DNA of 64,000 nt from Synechococcus sp. AG-683-C23 (lineage in GTDB: Bacteria > Cyanobacteriota > Cyanobacteriia > PCC-6307 > Cyanobiaceae). A program made the translations under genes and the position numbers. Shown in pieces: positions 1 to 11,700 of this stretch. Every line of letters starts with the position of its first letter. The stretch's first letter is position 1. The notes below the pieces were generated by a model. That model was not told where the DNA came from. It saw nothing but the letters and a program-made list of their open reading frames with translations, and did not search any database. The DNA is taken from the NCBI GenBank assembly GCA_003208835.1, contig QCVD01000007.1, positions 1 through 64,000 of the forward strand. Direction: 5' to 3'.

Positions 1-134
1 ATGCCATGGCCGCTCGCGGCAATGGGCGCCGCAGTGTGCCTCAGGTCTTTATCAACGATGCCCATGTGGGGGGATGTGATGAACTGCATGGTCTGGAGCG
101 AGCCGGAAAGCTCGATGCCCTTTTGAACGCCTGA
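1..134 (+). CDS. grxC: Glutaredoxin, C-terminal part (5' end outside window)
   Basis: Only the last 44 codons are present, read in frame from base 3 to the TGA at 132-134. The fragment carries the glutaredoxin glutathione-binding signature: SVPQVFIND (cis-Pro region) followed by HVGGCDEL, ending in a short C-terminal helix. The active-site CPxC lies upstream of the window and cannot be checked. Glutaredoxins reduce disulfides and glutathione mixed disulfides with GSH in the cytosol. The gene ends three bases before gshB, so the two are probably co-transcribed, a sensible pairing because GshB makes the glutathione that glutaredoxin uses. Confidence 0.88.
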   Translation, partial: AMAARGNGRRSVPQVFINDAHVGGCDELHGLERAGKLDALLNA

Positions 135-137
135 TTC

Positions 138-1061
138 ATGCGCCAATTGTTTGTGCTGGATCCGCTCCAGCAGATCAATCCCTTTAAAGACTCGTCAGCG
201 GCCCTAATGCAGGCCGCTCAGCGGGCCGGTGATGAGGTTTGGGCCTGTACGCCTGCAGATCTGATCGCCCGAGGCGATGAACCGTTAGCGATGGCGCTCC
301 CGGTTACGCCGGAACCATGGATCACGATTGGTGCCAGTGAACGTCAGTGCCTGACAGGCTTTGACGTGATTTGGATGCGCAAGGATCCACCTGTTGATGA
401 GGCCTACTTGTATGCCACCCACCTGCTTGAGGTGGCGGAACGTGCTGGGGTGAGGGTGCTCAACCGCCCGAGTGCCCTGCGGGCTTGGAACGAAAAGCTT
501 GGTGCGTTGCGCTTTTGCCGTTGGATGGCTCCCACCACCGTGTCGGGGCGAGTAGCAGAGCTCAAAGCGTTTGCCCAGGAGCAGGGTGATGTGGTGCTCA
601 AGCCCCTCGGAGGCCGGGTCGGTTTGGGCGTGATCCGTGTGAATGCTGAAGCGCCTGGTCTGAAGGCTTTGCTGGAGCTCGTCACGGAGCAGGAGCGATT
701 ACCAGTGATGGCACAAGCGTTTTTGCCTGCGGTGACCGATGGTGACAAGCGGATCTTGCTGGTGGATGGCGAACCGCTGGGGGCGGTAAATCGTCGCCCT
801 CTGGCGGGAGAGTTCCGCAGCAATTTGGCCGTTGGTGGTCAGGCGGAAGCGACGGAACTCACCGATCGCGAACGGCAGATTTGTGCTGCGTTAGCCCCCG
901 CTCTACGGGCAGAGGGCTTGTTCTTCGTCGGTATCGACGTGATTGCTGGGATGCTGAGTGAGATCAATGTCACCAGTCCCACGGGCGTGCGGGAAGTGGA
1001 ACGGCTCATGCAGCAACCGTTGGCCGATCAAACGATTGAACGGTTGCATCGTGCTATCTAA
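138..1061 (+). CDS. gshB: Glutathione synthetase
   Basis: ATP-grasp enzyme of 307 residues, the usual bacterial GshB length. It joins gamma-glutamylcysteine and glycine with ATP to give glutathione. The N-terminal domain contains the [13 protein letters not shown] motif around residue 75-85. The ATP-grasp core shows [14 protein letters not shown] near residue 153-166, and the C-terminal metal and substrate loop reads [14 protein letters not shown] near residue 273-286. The ATG start lies three bases after the glutaredoxin stop. The stop overlaps the end of the convergent menF gene by four bases. Confidence 0.96.
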   Translation: MRQLFVLDPLQQINPFKDSSAALMQAAQRAGDEVWACTPADLIARGDEPLAMALPVTPEPWITIGASERQCLTGFDVIWMRKDPPVDEAYLYATHLLEVAERAGVRVLNRPSALRAWNEKLGALRFCRWMAPTTVSGRVAELKAFAQEQGDVVLKPLGGRVGLGVIRVNAEAPGLKALLELVTEQERLPVMAQAFLPAVTDGDKRILLVDGEPLGAVNRRPLAGEFRSNLAVGGQAEATELTDRERQICAALAPALRAEGLFFVGIDVIAGMLSEINVTSPTGVREVERLMQQPLADQTIERLHRAI

Positions 1062-2548
1062 AGAGTTGTTCTAAAAAGCGTCTTCTTAGTGCTGTTGTTG
1101 TCTTTGGGGCGTTGCTCCATCGACCCCAGGACCAGCTGATCAGCGAGAACGGCAAGCTTCAAACCCACTTCTTGAAGCTCCCGTTCGGCAATGGAGCCAC
1201 GGACGAGACCAGCTCCTGCGGTGAGATCCAAACGACGTCCCTGGGCATGACCGCATCGGATCGCGACCCGCAGCTCGGCATCTCCAGCACTGTCAATCCA
1301 TCCGATTGGCGCGGCGTAATTCCCCCGTTCAAACGGCTCTAGCGTTCGCAACCAGGCCATCGCTTCTCGGCGGGGCAGTCCGGCAACGGCAGGGGTGGGA
1401 TGCAGTTGTTCGGCGAGTGCCAGCACCGACTTGCCCTGGGCAGCAGCAGTGATTGGCGTGTGGAGATGGGTGAGGCGCCCATGGCGCGACAGCTGGGGCT
1501 GGGGCCGGCGCCAGGGTGAAAGACCGCTTCGGCGGAGTTGGTCGGTAATGGTTTCCACTACCAGTTCATGTTCTCGTCGGTCTTTGTCGGAGCGGAGCAA
1601 TTGCTGGCCGTCGTCCCCTGGCCCTGCCGTGCCAGCAAGGGCATCACTGCGTAGAAACCCGCCGCGGAGGCTGATGAGCCGTTCTGGGGATGCGCCAAAG
1701 AACACATCGTCTGCCTTGCGTTGCCAAAGGAAGCGACAGCTGCCTGCTTGTTGCAGCCGTAAGCGGGTCAGCAGCGGCAAGGGATCGAAGCTTGTGCCCA
1801 CATCGATGGATTGGCGCACCGCCAACACCAATTTGTGGAGTTCCCCGCCATTCACTAACTCCAAACCACGTTCGAGAGCGCTGGCATAGCGCTGTTGCCA
1901 GGAGCTGCTGTCACAGCTGTCCAATTGAATCGCCGGGATCGGCGTTCCAAGGTCGGGTTCTCTGTCTTGCAGGTCGAGGTGCTTCAACCACAGCTGCTCG
2001 GCCAGTTCACGGGCTTCCGCGGCGTTGCTCACCACTCCGTTCAGTCTGAGCCAGCCCCGTCGTCCATGGCGGCTGAGTTGCCAGCGGGGCAACACAGCAT
2101 GCACCGATGGGCAGCCGTGGGTGTTGTGATCGCGCTCACTGGTTTGATCAAAAAATTGAAACGACAGCAACACCCTTGGTCGGGCGAGGGCTGGCGCATC
2201 GGGTTTGGTATCGGTGAGCCGACTCAGGCTCAGGTCGGCGAACCGTTGGGCGAGTTCGAAGCGTCGGGCACCAGCCAATTCGAGCTGCTGGCAGAGGCCG
2301 GCGGCGGCAAAGCAGAGTCCGGGTGCGCTGTCCCAAAGCACGCGGAACGTGTGATCCACTGCCAGCTGAGGTAAGCCCCGAAGCGGATCCACGCCATCCA
2401 ACGGCAGGGCCAAGCTCAACAACCCGTCGTCTTGCTGGCGGTCAAGCCAGCCCCGCTGGGCCGTGGCAATTAAGTTGCTGAAACTCAGATCAGCGGACAT
2501 CCGCGGCGTGGCTAGCCATGGGGACTGTTCAAATGTATGGGCCACCAC
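1058..2548 (-). CDS. menF: Isochorismate synthase (phylloquinone pathway)
   Basis: Chorismate-binding enzyme of 496 residues that isomerises chorismate to isochorismate, the first committed step of phylloquinone synthesis. The C-terminal half has the family pattern: [24 protein letters not shown], then ALAGTAGPG and [12 protein letters not shown], and a late [11 protein letters not shown]. The long, poorly conserved N-terminal half is typical of cyanobacterial MenF. The start drawn is a GTG at 2548; a later ATG at 2500 (MSADLSF) would also keep the fold and leave more room for a promoter, since menA starts divergently at 2571. The last four bases overlap gshB tail to tail. Confidence 0.93.
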   Translation of the reverse strand: MVAHTFEQSPWLATPRMSADLSFSNLIATAQRGWLDRQQDDGLLSLALPLDGVDPLRGLPQLAVDHTFRVLWDSAPGLCFAAAGLCQQLELAGARRFELAQRFADLSLSRLTDTKPDAPALARPRVLLSFQFFDQTSERDHNTHGCPSVHAVLPRWQLSRHGRRGWLRLNGVVSNAAEARELAEQLWLKHLDLQDREPDLGTPIPAIQLDSCDSSSWQQRYASALERGLELVNGGELHKLVLAVRQSIDVGTSFDPLPLLTRLRLQQAGSCRFLWQRKADDVFFGASPERLISLRGGFLRSDALAGTAGPGDDGQQLLRSDKDRREHELVVETITDQLRRSGLSPWRRPQPQLSRHGRLTHLHTPITAAAQGKSVLALAEQLHPTPAVAGLPRREAMAWLRTLEPFERGNYAAPIGWIDSAGDAELRVAIRCGHAQGRRLDLTAGAGLVRGSIAERELQEVGLKLAVLADQLVLGSMEQRPKDNNSTKKTLFRTTL

Positions 2549-2570
2549 CCAGGTGATAAGGCCCTTGCCT

Positions 2571-3515
2571 ATGGAAGAGCCGCAGGCTGTCGCAACCCGT
2601 TACGCCCAGCGGCGGGCGTTGTGGAAGGCCGCGATCAAGTGGCCGATGTATTCGGTTGCCGTGATGCCCGTGCTTTTGGCCGCTGGATGGCAGCTTGGCT
2701 TCCAGGGAATCCTGCGTTGGGACCAGCTGTTTGGTTTCCTGCTCGCCGCGATCCTTTTGCTGCTTTGGGAGAACCTGAGCAACGATCTATTTGATGCCGA
2801 CACGGGGGTGGATGCGGTGGGTAAGCCCCATTCAGTGGTGAATCTCACCGGCCGCCGGGATCGCATCGCCTGGCTTTCGTCTGCGGCCCTGCTGTTCGGT
2901 TTGAGCTTGATGGCCTGGCTGGCGTGGCGAAGTCATCCCGCTGTGTTGCTGCTGGTTTTGTTGAGTTGTGGCCTGGGTTATGTCTACCAAGGTCCGCCAT
3001 TCCGATTGGGCTATCAGGGCCTGGGTGAACCGCTTTGTTGGTTGGCGTTTGGTCCGATCGCGACGTCCGCTGCTCTGTTGGTGCTGGCTCCAGCCGGATC
3101 GGGAGAGGTGGCTTGGAAGACCGCATTGATGTTGGGTGCTGGTCCGGCCTTGGCCACCTCTTTGGTTCTGTTTTGCTCCCACTTCCATCAGGTGAAAGAG
3201 GACGCGGCCCATGGCAAGCGCTCACCGGTGGTTCGCTTGGGAACCGCTCGGGCCGCGGCGTTGATTCCTTGGTTCGTGGGTTTCACCCTCGCTTTGGAGT
3301 GGTGGCCGGTGGCATTCGGTACTTGGCCGCCCACAGCCCTGCTCAGCGTTGTGGGACTGCCAGCTGGCTGGGCCTTGATTCGTTTGGTGAGGCGCTATCA
3401 CGATCAGCCCGAGCGCATCAGTGGCAGCAAATTCTTGGCCTTGCGATTTCAGGCTTGGAATGGGCTTGGCCTTGCCCTTGGCTTAGCTCTGGCACCGTTA
3501 TGGCCGTTGGGATGA
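2571..3515 (+). CDS. menA: 1,4-dihydroxy-2-naphthoate phytyltransferase
   Basis: UbiA-family integral membrane prenyltransferase of 314 residues that attaches the phytyl chain to DHNA to give demethylphylloquinone. I place the start at the ATG at 2571 (MEEPQAVATRYA) because the in-frame sequence upstream is non-homologous and antisense to menF. The first Asp-rich motif reads NDLFDADTGVD near residue 70-80. A second conserved region reads HFHQVKEDAAHGKRSPVVRLG near residue 205-225. Several Leu/Trp-rich membrane helices lie between and after them. The stop overlaps the menC start as ATGA at 3512-3515, indicating translational coupling. Confidence 0.94.
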   Translation: MEEPQAVATRYAQRRALWKAAIKWPMYSVAVMPVLLAAGWQLGFQGILRWDQLFGFLLAAILLLLWENLSNDLFDADTGVDAVGKPHSVVNLTGRRDRIAWLSSAALLFGLSLMAWLAWRSHPAVLLLVLLSCGLGYVYQGPPFRLGYQGLGEPLCWLAFGPIATSAALLVLAPAGSGEVAWKTALMLGAGPALATSLVLFCSHFHQVKEDAAHGKRSPVVRLGTARAAALIPWFVGFTLALEWWPVAFGTWPPTALLSVVGLPAGWALIRLVRRYHDQPERISGSKFLALRFQAWNGLGLALGLALAPLWPLG

Positions 3516-4483
3516 CGCTGCAGCTTCAGGTGCGTCCCTTCAGCTTTTCGCTTCTGCAACCGTTGCGGACCGCCACTGGTGTGTTGTTAGAGCGGCGCGG
3601 TTGGCTGTTGCGGTTGCGCGATGGCGATTCCGGCGCCCTGGGTTGGGGGGAGGTGGCGCCGTTGCGATTCGAGCAGTGGTCACGTTGCCAAACCTTATTG
3701 GAGGATCTACCTCAAGAGGTGAGCCGTGATCAGCTTGAGGCGTTGATCAATCAGGGGCCGAGGGCCTTTGGCTTTGGCTTGGGTGCAGCGTTGGCCGAGC
3801 TTGATGGTCTTGTTGGCGTTCACGCCTCCCAGCCGTGGCAAACAGCGCCTCCTTCGGCCCAGCTGCTGCCGGCGGGGGAGAGGATGTTGTTGGCCCTTGA
3901 CCAAGTGTTGGAGCAGGCCCCTGTCAAGCAGGTGCTCACACTGAAGTGGAAGGTGGCGACTGAACCCGACGAGCTGGAGCGGTGTTGGTTTGAGCAGCTC
4001 ATGCGGAAGCTGCCCACCACTGCAAAGCTGAGGTTGGATGCCAATGGAGGCTGGGATCGGGCAACGGCGAGGTCTTGGATGGATGCCTTCGCAAACGATC
4101 CGCGATTGGACTGGTTGGAACAACCCTTAGCGATCGATGATCGCGCAGGTTTGGAGCAGTTGGCTGAGATCGGTCCAGTCGCCCTGGATGAGTCCCTCGA
4201 GCATCAACCAATGCTGCGGGAGCAATGGTTGGGCTGGCAGGTTCGTCGTCCAACAGTGGATGGGGATCCGCGGCCTTTGTTGCGGGCTTTGCAGGATGGG
4301 ATGGCTCATCGAATGGTGAGCACAGCCTTTGAAACGGGGATCGGACATCGCTGGCTGCAACATTTGGCGGCGTTGCAATGGGTTGGTCCAACACCTGCTG
4401 CTCCGGGATTGGCACCCGGCTGGTGTCCTGCGGGGGCTTTGTTCTCTAACGACCCTGCAATGGTTTGGCAGGCGGTGAGCTGA
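3512..4483 (+). CDS. menC: o-Succinylbenzoate synthase
   Basis: Enolase-superfamily enzyme of 323 residues that dehydrates SHCHC to o-succinylbenzoate. The ATG at 3512 overlaps the menA stop and begins MTLQLQVRPF; longer reading upstream would be antisense or out of frame with menA. Visible motifs are the catalytic LTLKWKV (KxK) around residue 145-151, LRLDANGGWD around 170-180 (metal ligand Asp), DWLEQPL (metal ligand Glu) and ALDESL. The last three bases overlap the menE start. It belongs to the menA-menC-menE operon. Confidence 0.93.
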   Translation: MTLQLQVRPFSFSLLQPLRTATGVLLERRGWLLRLRDGDSGALGWGEVAPLRFEQWSRCQTLLEDLPQEVSRDQLEALINQGPRAFGFGLGAALAELDGLVGVHASQPWQTAPPSAQLLPAGERMLLALDQVLEQAPVKQVLTLKWKVATEPDELERCWFEQLMRKLPTTAKLRLDANGGWDRATARSWMDAFANDPRLDWLEQPLAIDDRAGLEQLAEIGPVALDESLEHQPMLREQWLGWQVRRPTVDGDPRPLLRALQDGMAHRMVSTAFETGIGHRWLQHLAALQWVGPTPAAPGLAPGWCPAGALFSNDPAMVWQAVS

Positions 4484-5712
4484 TGGTTGTGCAGGTCCTG
4501 CTTTGCTGCCGCGGCGCTCCTCAGTTGGCGACAGAGGCTCTTGAGGGTCACTTTGCTGCCAACCGATGGGTGCAGTTGGTTCCACAGTCGGGAGGATCGG
4601 TGCCCAAGTTGCCGGATCTTGAGATGCCACCGGGGCCAGGGGTGGTGGTGGCCAGTGGGGGCAGCAGTGGTCAGCTACGGCTGTGTTTGCAACCCCGGCA
4701 GCATTTGCAGCGTTCTGCGGAGACAACGGCGAAGTGGTTGACCGAGCTCGGAATTTTTCCTGAGCAGAGTGTGGTTTTTAACCCTTTGCCGTTCCATCAC
4801 GTCAGTGGTCTGATGCCCTGGTGGCGGAGCCGCCAGTGGGGGGCGACTCATGTGTGGATAAGCCCGGAGCGGATGAAACAACCTGCCGACCTCTTGCATT
4901 TCTCTGAACATCAGCCGGGATGGCACGAGAAAGCTGCCTTGTTGTCGTTGGTTCCCACGCAGCTGGCTCGTTTGATTGAGCATCACGCGGGCTGCTCTTG
5001 GTTGCAGCAGTTTTCGGTGATTTGGGTGGGAGGTGCTGCTTTGTCTGATGAGCTGGCCCACCGAGCGAGGTCTTTGGGGCTTCGGTTATCGCCTTGTTAT
5101 GGAGCCACTGAAACCACCGCGATGGTGACTGCAATGGCTCCAGAAGCGTTTCTCGCTGGTGAAAATGGATGTGGATCTCCCCTGAAGGACGTGGAATTGA
5201 GGCAAAACGCCGATGGAGCACTTCAGGTTCGAACGTCGCGTTTGGCGGTTGGTTGTTGGTCTGCCGATCAACCCAATCATTTGATTCCGCTCACCGATGC
5301 GGCTGGTTGGTGGACATCTGGTGATTCAGCTTTCTTTGAGCCAGATCAGTCAGGCACGCGTCTAGTAATTCAGGGACGTCTTGATGGTGCTGTGCTCTCG
5401 GGTGGGGAAGTGGTGTTCCCACAACGGCTTGAGCAGCGCCTCTGGCGGGCTGCTCAAAGCCATGGATTGCCCTTGCGCGCTGTGCTGATTGTTGGCATCC
5501 CTGATCCTGTTTGGGGCCAGCAATTAGTTGCGCTGGTGCGTGCCAGTGAACCAAAAGAGTTGGGAGAGCTCTTAGCAGTGCTTACCAAGTTCAGCGTGGA
5601 TTGGAGCGCAGCTGAACAGCCGAAGCGCTGGTTGGGTTGCGATGACCTCGATCTCAGTGCAGCTGGGAAGTGGGATCGAAACTATTGGTGTTCATGGGCC
5701 ACCAAAATGTGA
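4483..5712 (+). CDS. menE: o-Succinylbenzoate-CoA ligase
   Basis: Adenylate-forming enzyme of 409 residues that activates o-succinylbenzoate to its CoA ester. The start is the ATG at 4483, sharing one base with the menC stop. The phosphate-binding loop is divergent, SGGSSGQLRL instead of the common SGTTGxPK. The remaining signatures are clear: LPFHHVSGL, CYGATETTAMV (motif A5-like), TSGDSA, QGRLDGAVLSGGEVVFP, and a late LSAAGKWDR with the candidate catalytic lysine. It is shorter than many acyl-CoA synthetases, as usual for MenE. The next gene downstream, the giant repeat protein, starts 76 bases later and is unrelated to quinone synthesis. Confidence 0.88.
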   Translation: MVVQVLLCCRGAPQLATEALEGHFAANRWVQLVPQSGGSVPKLPDLEMPPGPGVVVASGGSSGQLRLCLQPRQHLQRSAETTAKWLTELGIFPEQSVVFNPLPFHHVSGLMPWWRSRQWGATHVWISPERMKQPADLLHFSEHQPGWHEKAALLSLVPTQLARLIEHHAGCSWLQQFSVIWVGGAALSDELAHRARSLGLRLSPCYGATETTAMVTAMAPEAFLAGENGCGSPLKDVELRQNADGALQVRTSRLAVGCWSADQPNHLIPLTDAAGWWTSGDSAFFEPDQSGTRLVIQGRLDGAVLSGGEVVFPQRLEQRLWRAAQSHGLPLRAVLIVGIPDPVWGQQLVALVRASEPKELGELLAVLTKFSVDWSAAEQPKRWLGCDDLDLSAAGKWDRNYWCSWATKM

Positions 5713-5788
5713 GAATTACTCCAAGTGTCGGGAAAAACACGTAACGGTATGAAAAATGACATAGTCTTACTAAATAATTGGTGGTGCT

Positions 5789-8700
5789 ATGGCATTCCTT
5801 GTATCAGATATTGCTGAAGATGAACTGTCTTGGTCTGTCAGCTCCCCGAAATCTAATAGATCTGATCTTCTTCAACTAAGTGATTTAGATACTGCCGGTG
5901 ATCTCGCTTATATAGAGGAAAATGGAAGAGCATATGTTTGGGATGCAAATGCAAGTGCTTTGGTTTTAATCAAAGAAAAATGGACAGACGATATTTCAAG
6001 CAATCCAAATGACCAAGGTGCATTTCGAGGTTGGGAAGATTGGGGTTACGGCTCGAGAAAGCTCAGGGCTGTTGAGGCGAATGATAATGGTTGGGTGATT
6101 GCCCTTGAGCATAATTGGGACGGCCAGAGTGACTGGGAAGTTTTATATCTTGATTCCACTGGATATATTGATTGGGATAATCATTACTGGGGAGACATCA
6201 AAGGTCAGGAGTACTTATTTGAGGTCTCAGGATCCGCGTTAAGTGGTGATTTAAATCAAGATGGTGTGATCGGTGTCAATACAAGCAGTTTCACCACGAG
6301 TTCAGTCGATTCGGATGGTGCCAACATCCTTGCTGACTCTGATGGCTATGCCTACATAAAAACTGGGGCCAGCGCAGATGCAAATGTTGTTGCCATTACT
6401 GATCATGGCAACAACGTTAGATTTAATCAGTCGTGGAGTGATGGAAGCTGGAGTAATACTGAAATTGCGACACATGCGCAAGTAGACACCAGTGGATCTG
6501 TAGCTGTTTATAAGATTCTTGTTAAGCAAACATCAACAAGTGGCTCGGCAACGGAAACTCAATATCATGTCCATACCGTGAATGCAGATGGCTCTTTTGA
6601 ATGGAATACGGATTGGAATGTCGATCTTGTCTCTTATGAGACTGCTTTTAATGCAGACTTAGATGGTGATAATGTAAAAGGATTCAATGCTTCGAATCTT
6701 AGTCTTGTAACAAGCGATGATGATGCTTCGGATACACCAGCTTCAGGTGCTGTGTTTCTGAAGAAAAACGCAGCGACTGGCTCTATTTATATTTTCGATA
6801 ATAATATTAGTGCTCCAGGCAATACGATCAAGATTGATGATAATTATTTAGAGCAATATGAAACATTTGCTGATGAGGGTAGTTATGAAAGCACTGTTGT
6901 GGCATCCCATAAAAATTCTTTCGAGTTAGATGGTGATAGCCCGTCTTCTTATCACTATCTAATTGCCATTAAAGGAACAGATACTTATCAAGGAACAGAG
7001 TCCGTTGCGTGGGATATTGTTCCTGTTGAGTCGAATGGTGAAGTCCGTTGGGACTATTCGAGTTTTACAGAATCAATTGCAGGGTATGAAGATCTATTTG
7101 GTCAAGATTTGGATGCTAGCGGCAGTAAGGGGATAAACACTGGGGCACTTACTGCGGTCTCGACGGATGAGTCGGACGATAATGTTGTTCTTTCCACATC
7201 AAGTTCTGGTGCAATATTTATTACAGACAATGGTGGTACACCTCTGGCATTGAAGGATATGTTCGGTGGAATTCCTGCAGTATCGATCAAGGAATCGTGG
7301 AGTGATGGAAGTTTTGAGGTGAAACCATTCGCATCAGTTAAGAAGGATATAAGTGGAACAGATTATTATTATTCTGTTTTCAAAGACATAGAGATTAATT
7401 CTGGTGCTGATGGTATTTTGGGTAATAGCGATGATGTTGAGAATGTTGGTTATACAATAATGAGAGCGACTACCGCTGGCGTAATCGATTTCGAGAATAT
7501 CATTGAAACTAAGTCAATTACATCCTATGAGGGTTCTTCGTGGTTTGCTCAGGATATTAATGGTGATGGAAGTCAAACTGGAACTATTGCAGTTTCTGCA
7601 AAGCCCGCGGTTGGTGGAATTCAAGACACTGCAGGCACAGAGACTTTAGGGAAAGACAGTGAAGGTGCCATTTACATTGTTGATTCAAACTTAACTAGTG
7701 ATGGAGAGAATGTTCGTATTAATGAAAGTTGGATTGAAGAATCCCATAAATGGAATGAAGGTTCCCATAGCTCTTCCGCTCTTGCGGTAAGAGAAGTGAA
7801 TAACGCAGCTGATTCAAATGGATATTATCAGATTGCAGTCAAGAACTCAAATACCTGGACAGATTGGCAGACTGGTGCAACTAAAACTGATGAAGGTTGG
7901 CAGCTCTATGCCTTTGATCTAAATGGAAGCGAGGGAAGCTTTGAGTTAGCTATTAATTGGGATAAAACAATTTGGACTCAATCCATTTCTAATTATGAAT
8001 CAGATTTTGGTATTGATCTCGATGGCTCAGGTGGCACGGGCGATATACCGGGTTTAGCGCTTGCCTCTACAGATACTGATGGTGCCCGTTTGAAAAAAGA
8101 TTTACAGAATGTTCTTTATATTGTAGATGACGAAAATGATAATTCCCCGTTGATGATTGCTGATGCCTATGGCGGCTCGATTACCTTTGATTATCAGAGT
8201 AACTGGGGCTCAGGATCTCATAGCTCCTCTGCTACAGCAATCGATTCGAATACGGACAACAGCTTCTCTTTGTTGGTAAAACATTCGAATACCGAAGGCA
8301 CTCAATCGTTTAGTGATTATGAGATTTTGCAGGTAAGTTCTGGAGGAATCATTGATTGGAGCGAAACCGTTTGGACTTCAGATATTGCACCTTATGAAAC
8401 CCAGTTTAATCAAGATTTTGATGGCGATGGATCTATAGGTCTTAACATCGGTAGTTTCTTTGCGGTAACTCCTACAGCTGGATTTGGTGGTGCTGATTTG
8501 AGTGGAGTTGTGTTAAAAGCCAATTCTAATAATTTATCTAATGAGTCTACATTTTATATAACATCCTCTGGCGGTGCCGTAATTCCCCTCAATGAAGAGT
8601 GGGGAGACAGTGCTCGCCTAAATCAAAATTATTCTTGGTCTGAAGGTAGCTTTGCATCTGTACCAACCGCAATCATAGGTGGCCAATCTTATACAAATAC

Positions 8701-11700
8701 TAGTGGAGAAAATATTACTGGTGGTTATGCTATAGCTTTAAAAAATACCGATATTTTTAATTCTGCTACCAATATCAGTTGGGAGATTGTTTATGCCAAC
8801 TCGAAGGGAATTATCGATGGCGAGCGTGTCTTTACGAATTCAATTGTTAATTATGAGAATACCTTCAGCATTGATTTCAACGCAGATGGCTCTAAGGGGC
8901 TAAATAGTTCAGGTATCACCAGCAGTGCAATCTCTACAGATACGGCTGGAGATTTACTTTATAAATATGATGGTGCTTTGTATTTTAAAGATAACGAAGA
9001 CAATAGTCTTCATCAGATTATAGACCAATGGGGAGGTACTCCATCATTCAATTGGTCTGATAGCGGTGGCTCCGGTGACACCGCCTGGTCATATGCACAA
9101 GCGGCCTATGCAGTTGAGTCCTTTGTAGACGGTTCCACTAAAAAATTCTTACTTGCAATTAAAAATACTGATTCTTGGGGCGGGGGGTCTGCAGAAACAT
9201 CATGGGAAACATTTGAAATCAAGTTAAATGCTTCCACGTCTAAATGGGAGCTTGATTGGGACACGGGGAGTTACTCCAAGGGAATCGCACGAAAGGAAAC
9301 GGTTTTTGGTCAGGATATGAATGGTTCAGGAGGGGCCGCTGAGTCAGCTAGTTCGATTGCCACAACGCTTGTCGCAACTGATGTATCGAGGGCTGGTGGA
9401 TTAACTGGTGTTTCTTTAACAAAAGACTCAGAAGGTTCGTTTTATATCAAAAAACAAGATGGTTCGGATCTCGCCATTGTAGATGACGGAGGAATGAGTG
9501 TTTCCCTCGACTGGAAGGATTCCTTCGGCAATGAAATTATTAGTGCCGAGGCATTTGCAGTTGAGGGAGTGTTGAAAGCCAATAGCACCCTTGATTATTA
9601 TAAAGTAGCGATTAAACATTCAACACAAAATAGTGATACATCAGAGACTGATGTGCAATGGGAGACTTTCGAAATTAGTTCTGCTGGCATTATTGATTGG
9701 TCTTCGACCACTTTTGGAGATGCCAAACGCCATGAATCTGCACTCAATCAAGACTTAGACGGAGATAAAGCTATCTGGTCTCCAGGTTCTCTTACGTTCA
9801 CATCGGCTGGTTCTGATATAACTAATGCCCGTGCATATTTAGATGCAGACATGAATATTTATATTCAGCCTGCGAATAGTAGAGCAAAAAATGCTGTTCT
9901 TGATTTTGGAGGCTTGGTTAGTTTTAATCGTACCGAAGCTCTGCCGAATGGTTCAGGCAACAGGGTCGAGTCGATTGAAGGAGTTGAACTTGTCAATGAT
10001 AAATATCAGCTTTTGATCAAAGAAGTTGAGACATCTAGCTCTGATGTCTCAACTCACTATTCTACGTTGAATGTTGATAAGTCAAGCTTCGAAGTTGATT
10101 GGGGGTCTTTTACTTGGTATGAAAATCCTGCTTCTCTGGAGACTATATTTAATTTAGGGAATCTCGACGGTGTTTCAGGTGTTGCTGAAATTAATACATC
10201 CTCGGCAGCATATGTTTTAACGGATACTACTGGAGCTAAATTAAAAAGCACTTCAGATGGAAGTTTGTTTATTGAAGATGGCTCTGATATTAATGCGATT
10301 ACGGGCCCTAATGGTGGTTATATTAATTTTGACTTTACTGATACTTGGACTGGGGGCTCGTTTAAATCTGAGGCGTTAGCAGTCCAAAAAGTTGGAACTG
10401 ATTTCAAGTTAGCCGTTAAAGAAACACTGGCTGATGGCGGCAATACGGATATTTCTTACCAGATATTTACTCTAAAAGACACTACTACAGCAGCTCTTGG
10501 CAATAATAATAATCAAATTGACCATGTTTTGAATTGGGGTGATTCTCAGTTTGTTGTTGCTGCAGATTTGAATGAATCAGAATTCGGCCAGGATCTAACT
10601 GAAGATGGTCAAATTTCAAATGCATCTTCATCTGCGGCCTTCGCTAAGGATGTTGCAAATAAGGCGACCGATGGTGAGGCTTTGACATTAATTGGGCAAC
10701 AGGCACAGTCTGATGTTAAAGCGATTAGTAATCCAAAGGCTGGAGCAACAGATACGCAGATTGAAATGTTTACCGGAGGAGTAGAAGGAACTGCTAAGGG
10801 AAATTATGACCTTGATGTCAAAATTGTCCAGCAAGCCAGTGATGCATTACTCGCCAAGGTTGCTTCAGACTCGGCTGTATCTGGCGGAGCTTCGTCATTA
10901 GAGCCACTCACGGGAGTGATGGATTTTTCTGTCACAATTAACAATGCAGATAATTACGGGAAAGTTGTATCAATGTCTTGGATATTGCCAGAAGGTACTA
11001 CGAATCCTGTTTATATGAAAAAAGACCAGGCATCGGGCGAGTATTTCGACTTCAAGTTTAATGAGAAAACAAAGCAAGGTTATAAATGGGATGCAGCTTC
11101 GCGAACATTGAAGGTTTATGTTAAGGATAATGGTCGATACGATAGTGATACAACTCTTGGCAAGGTTCGTGACCCTGGCTTGATTGCAGAGCTTGCTTCC
11201 CCATCTCCCTCACCAAGTCCTTCACCAAGTCCTTCACCAAGTCCTTCACCAAGTCCTTCACCAAGTCCCTCGCCAGAGCCACTAGCACCGATATCTAAAA
11301 AATCAATAGTGCCCGATGAACTGCCAGCAGATGTATCCGTTTTAAGAGCTGATGATATTTCGATCCTTACTCCTGAGACTCTCAGCGCGCTGACTGATGA
11401 TCAGGTAAAGAATTTGCCACCATCTGCAATGAAGGGTTTCACTGCAGATCAGGTGTCGGAGTTGTCCGATGAAGCTGTGGCCGCTTTCAGTCCGAAGCAG
11501 ATTAAAAAATTGTCAGCCGAGGCTGTATCTGGCCTCTCGAAATCTCAGATGTCTGATTTGTCTCCGAAAGCAGTCAAAGGCTTTACCTCTGATCAGGTGG
11601 AGCAATTGTCGAAAAACACCTTCAAGGTTCTGGATACGGATCAATTGGCGAAGCTCAGCAAGGATGCGGTGACGGGCCTGACCAGAGGACAACTCAAAAC

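Noticed and set aside
404-823. Minus-strand open frame inside gshB
   Set aside because: It is antisense to a well-conserved gene and shows no protein-like motif; the same applies to many similar frames across the window.
1395-2374. Plus-strand open frames opposite menF
   Set aside because: Low-complexity Arg/Ser/Cys-rich translations typical of antisense frames; menF on the minus strand explains the region.
11210-11269. CRISPR-like array
   Set aside because: The repeat has no spacers and is a coding microsatellite for Ser-Pro.
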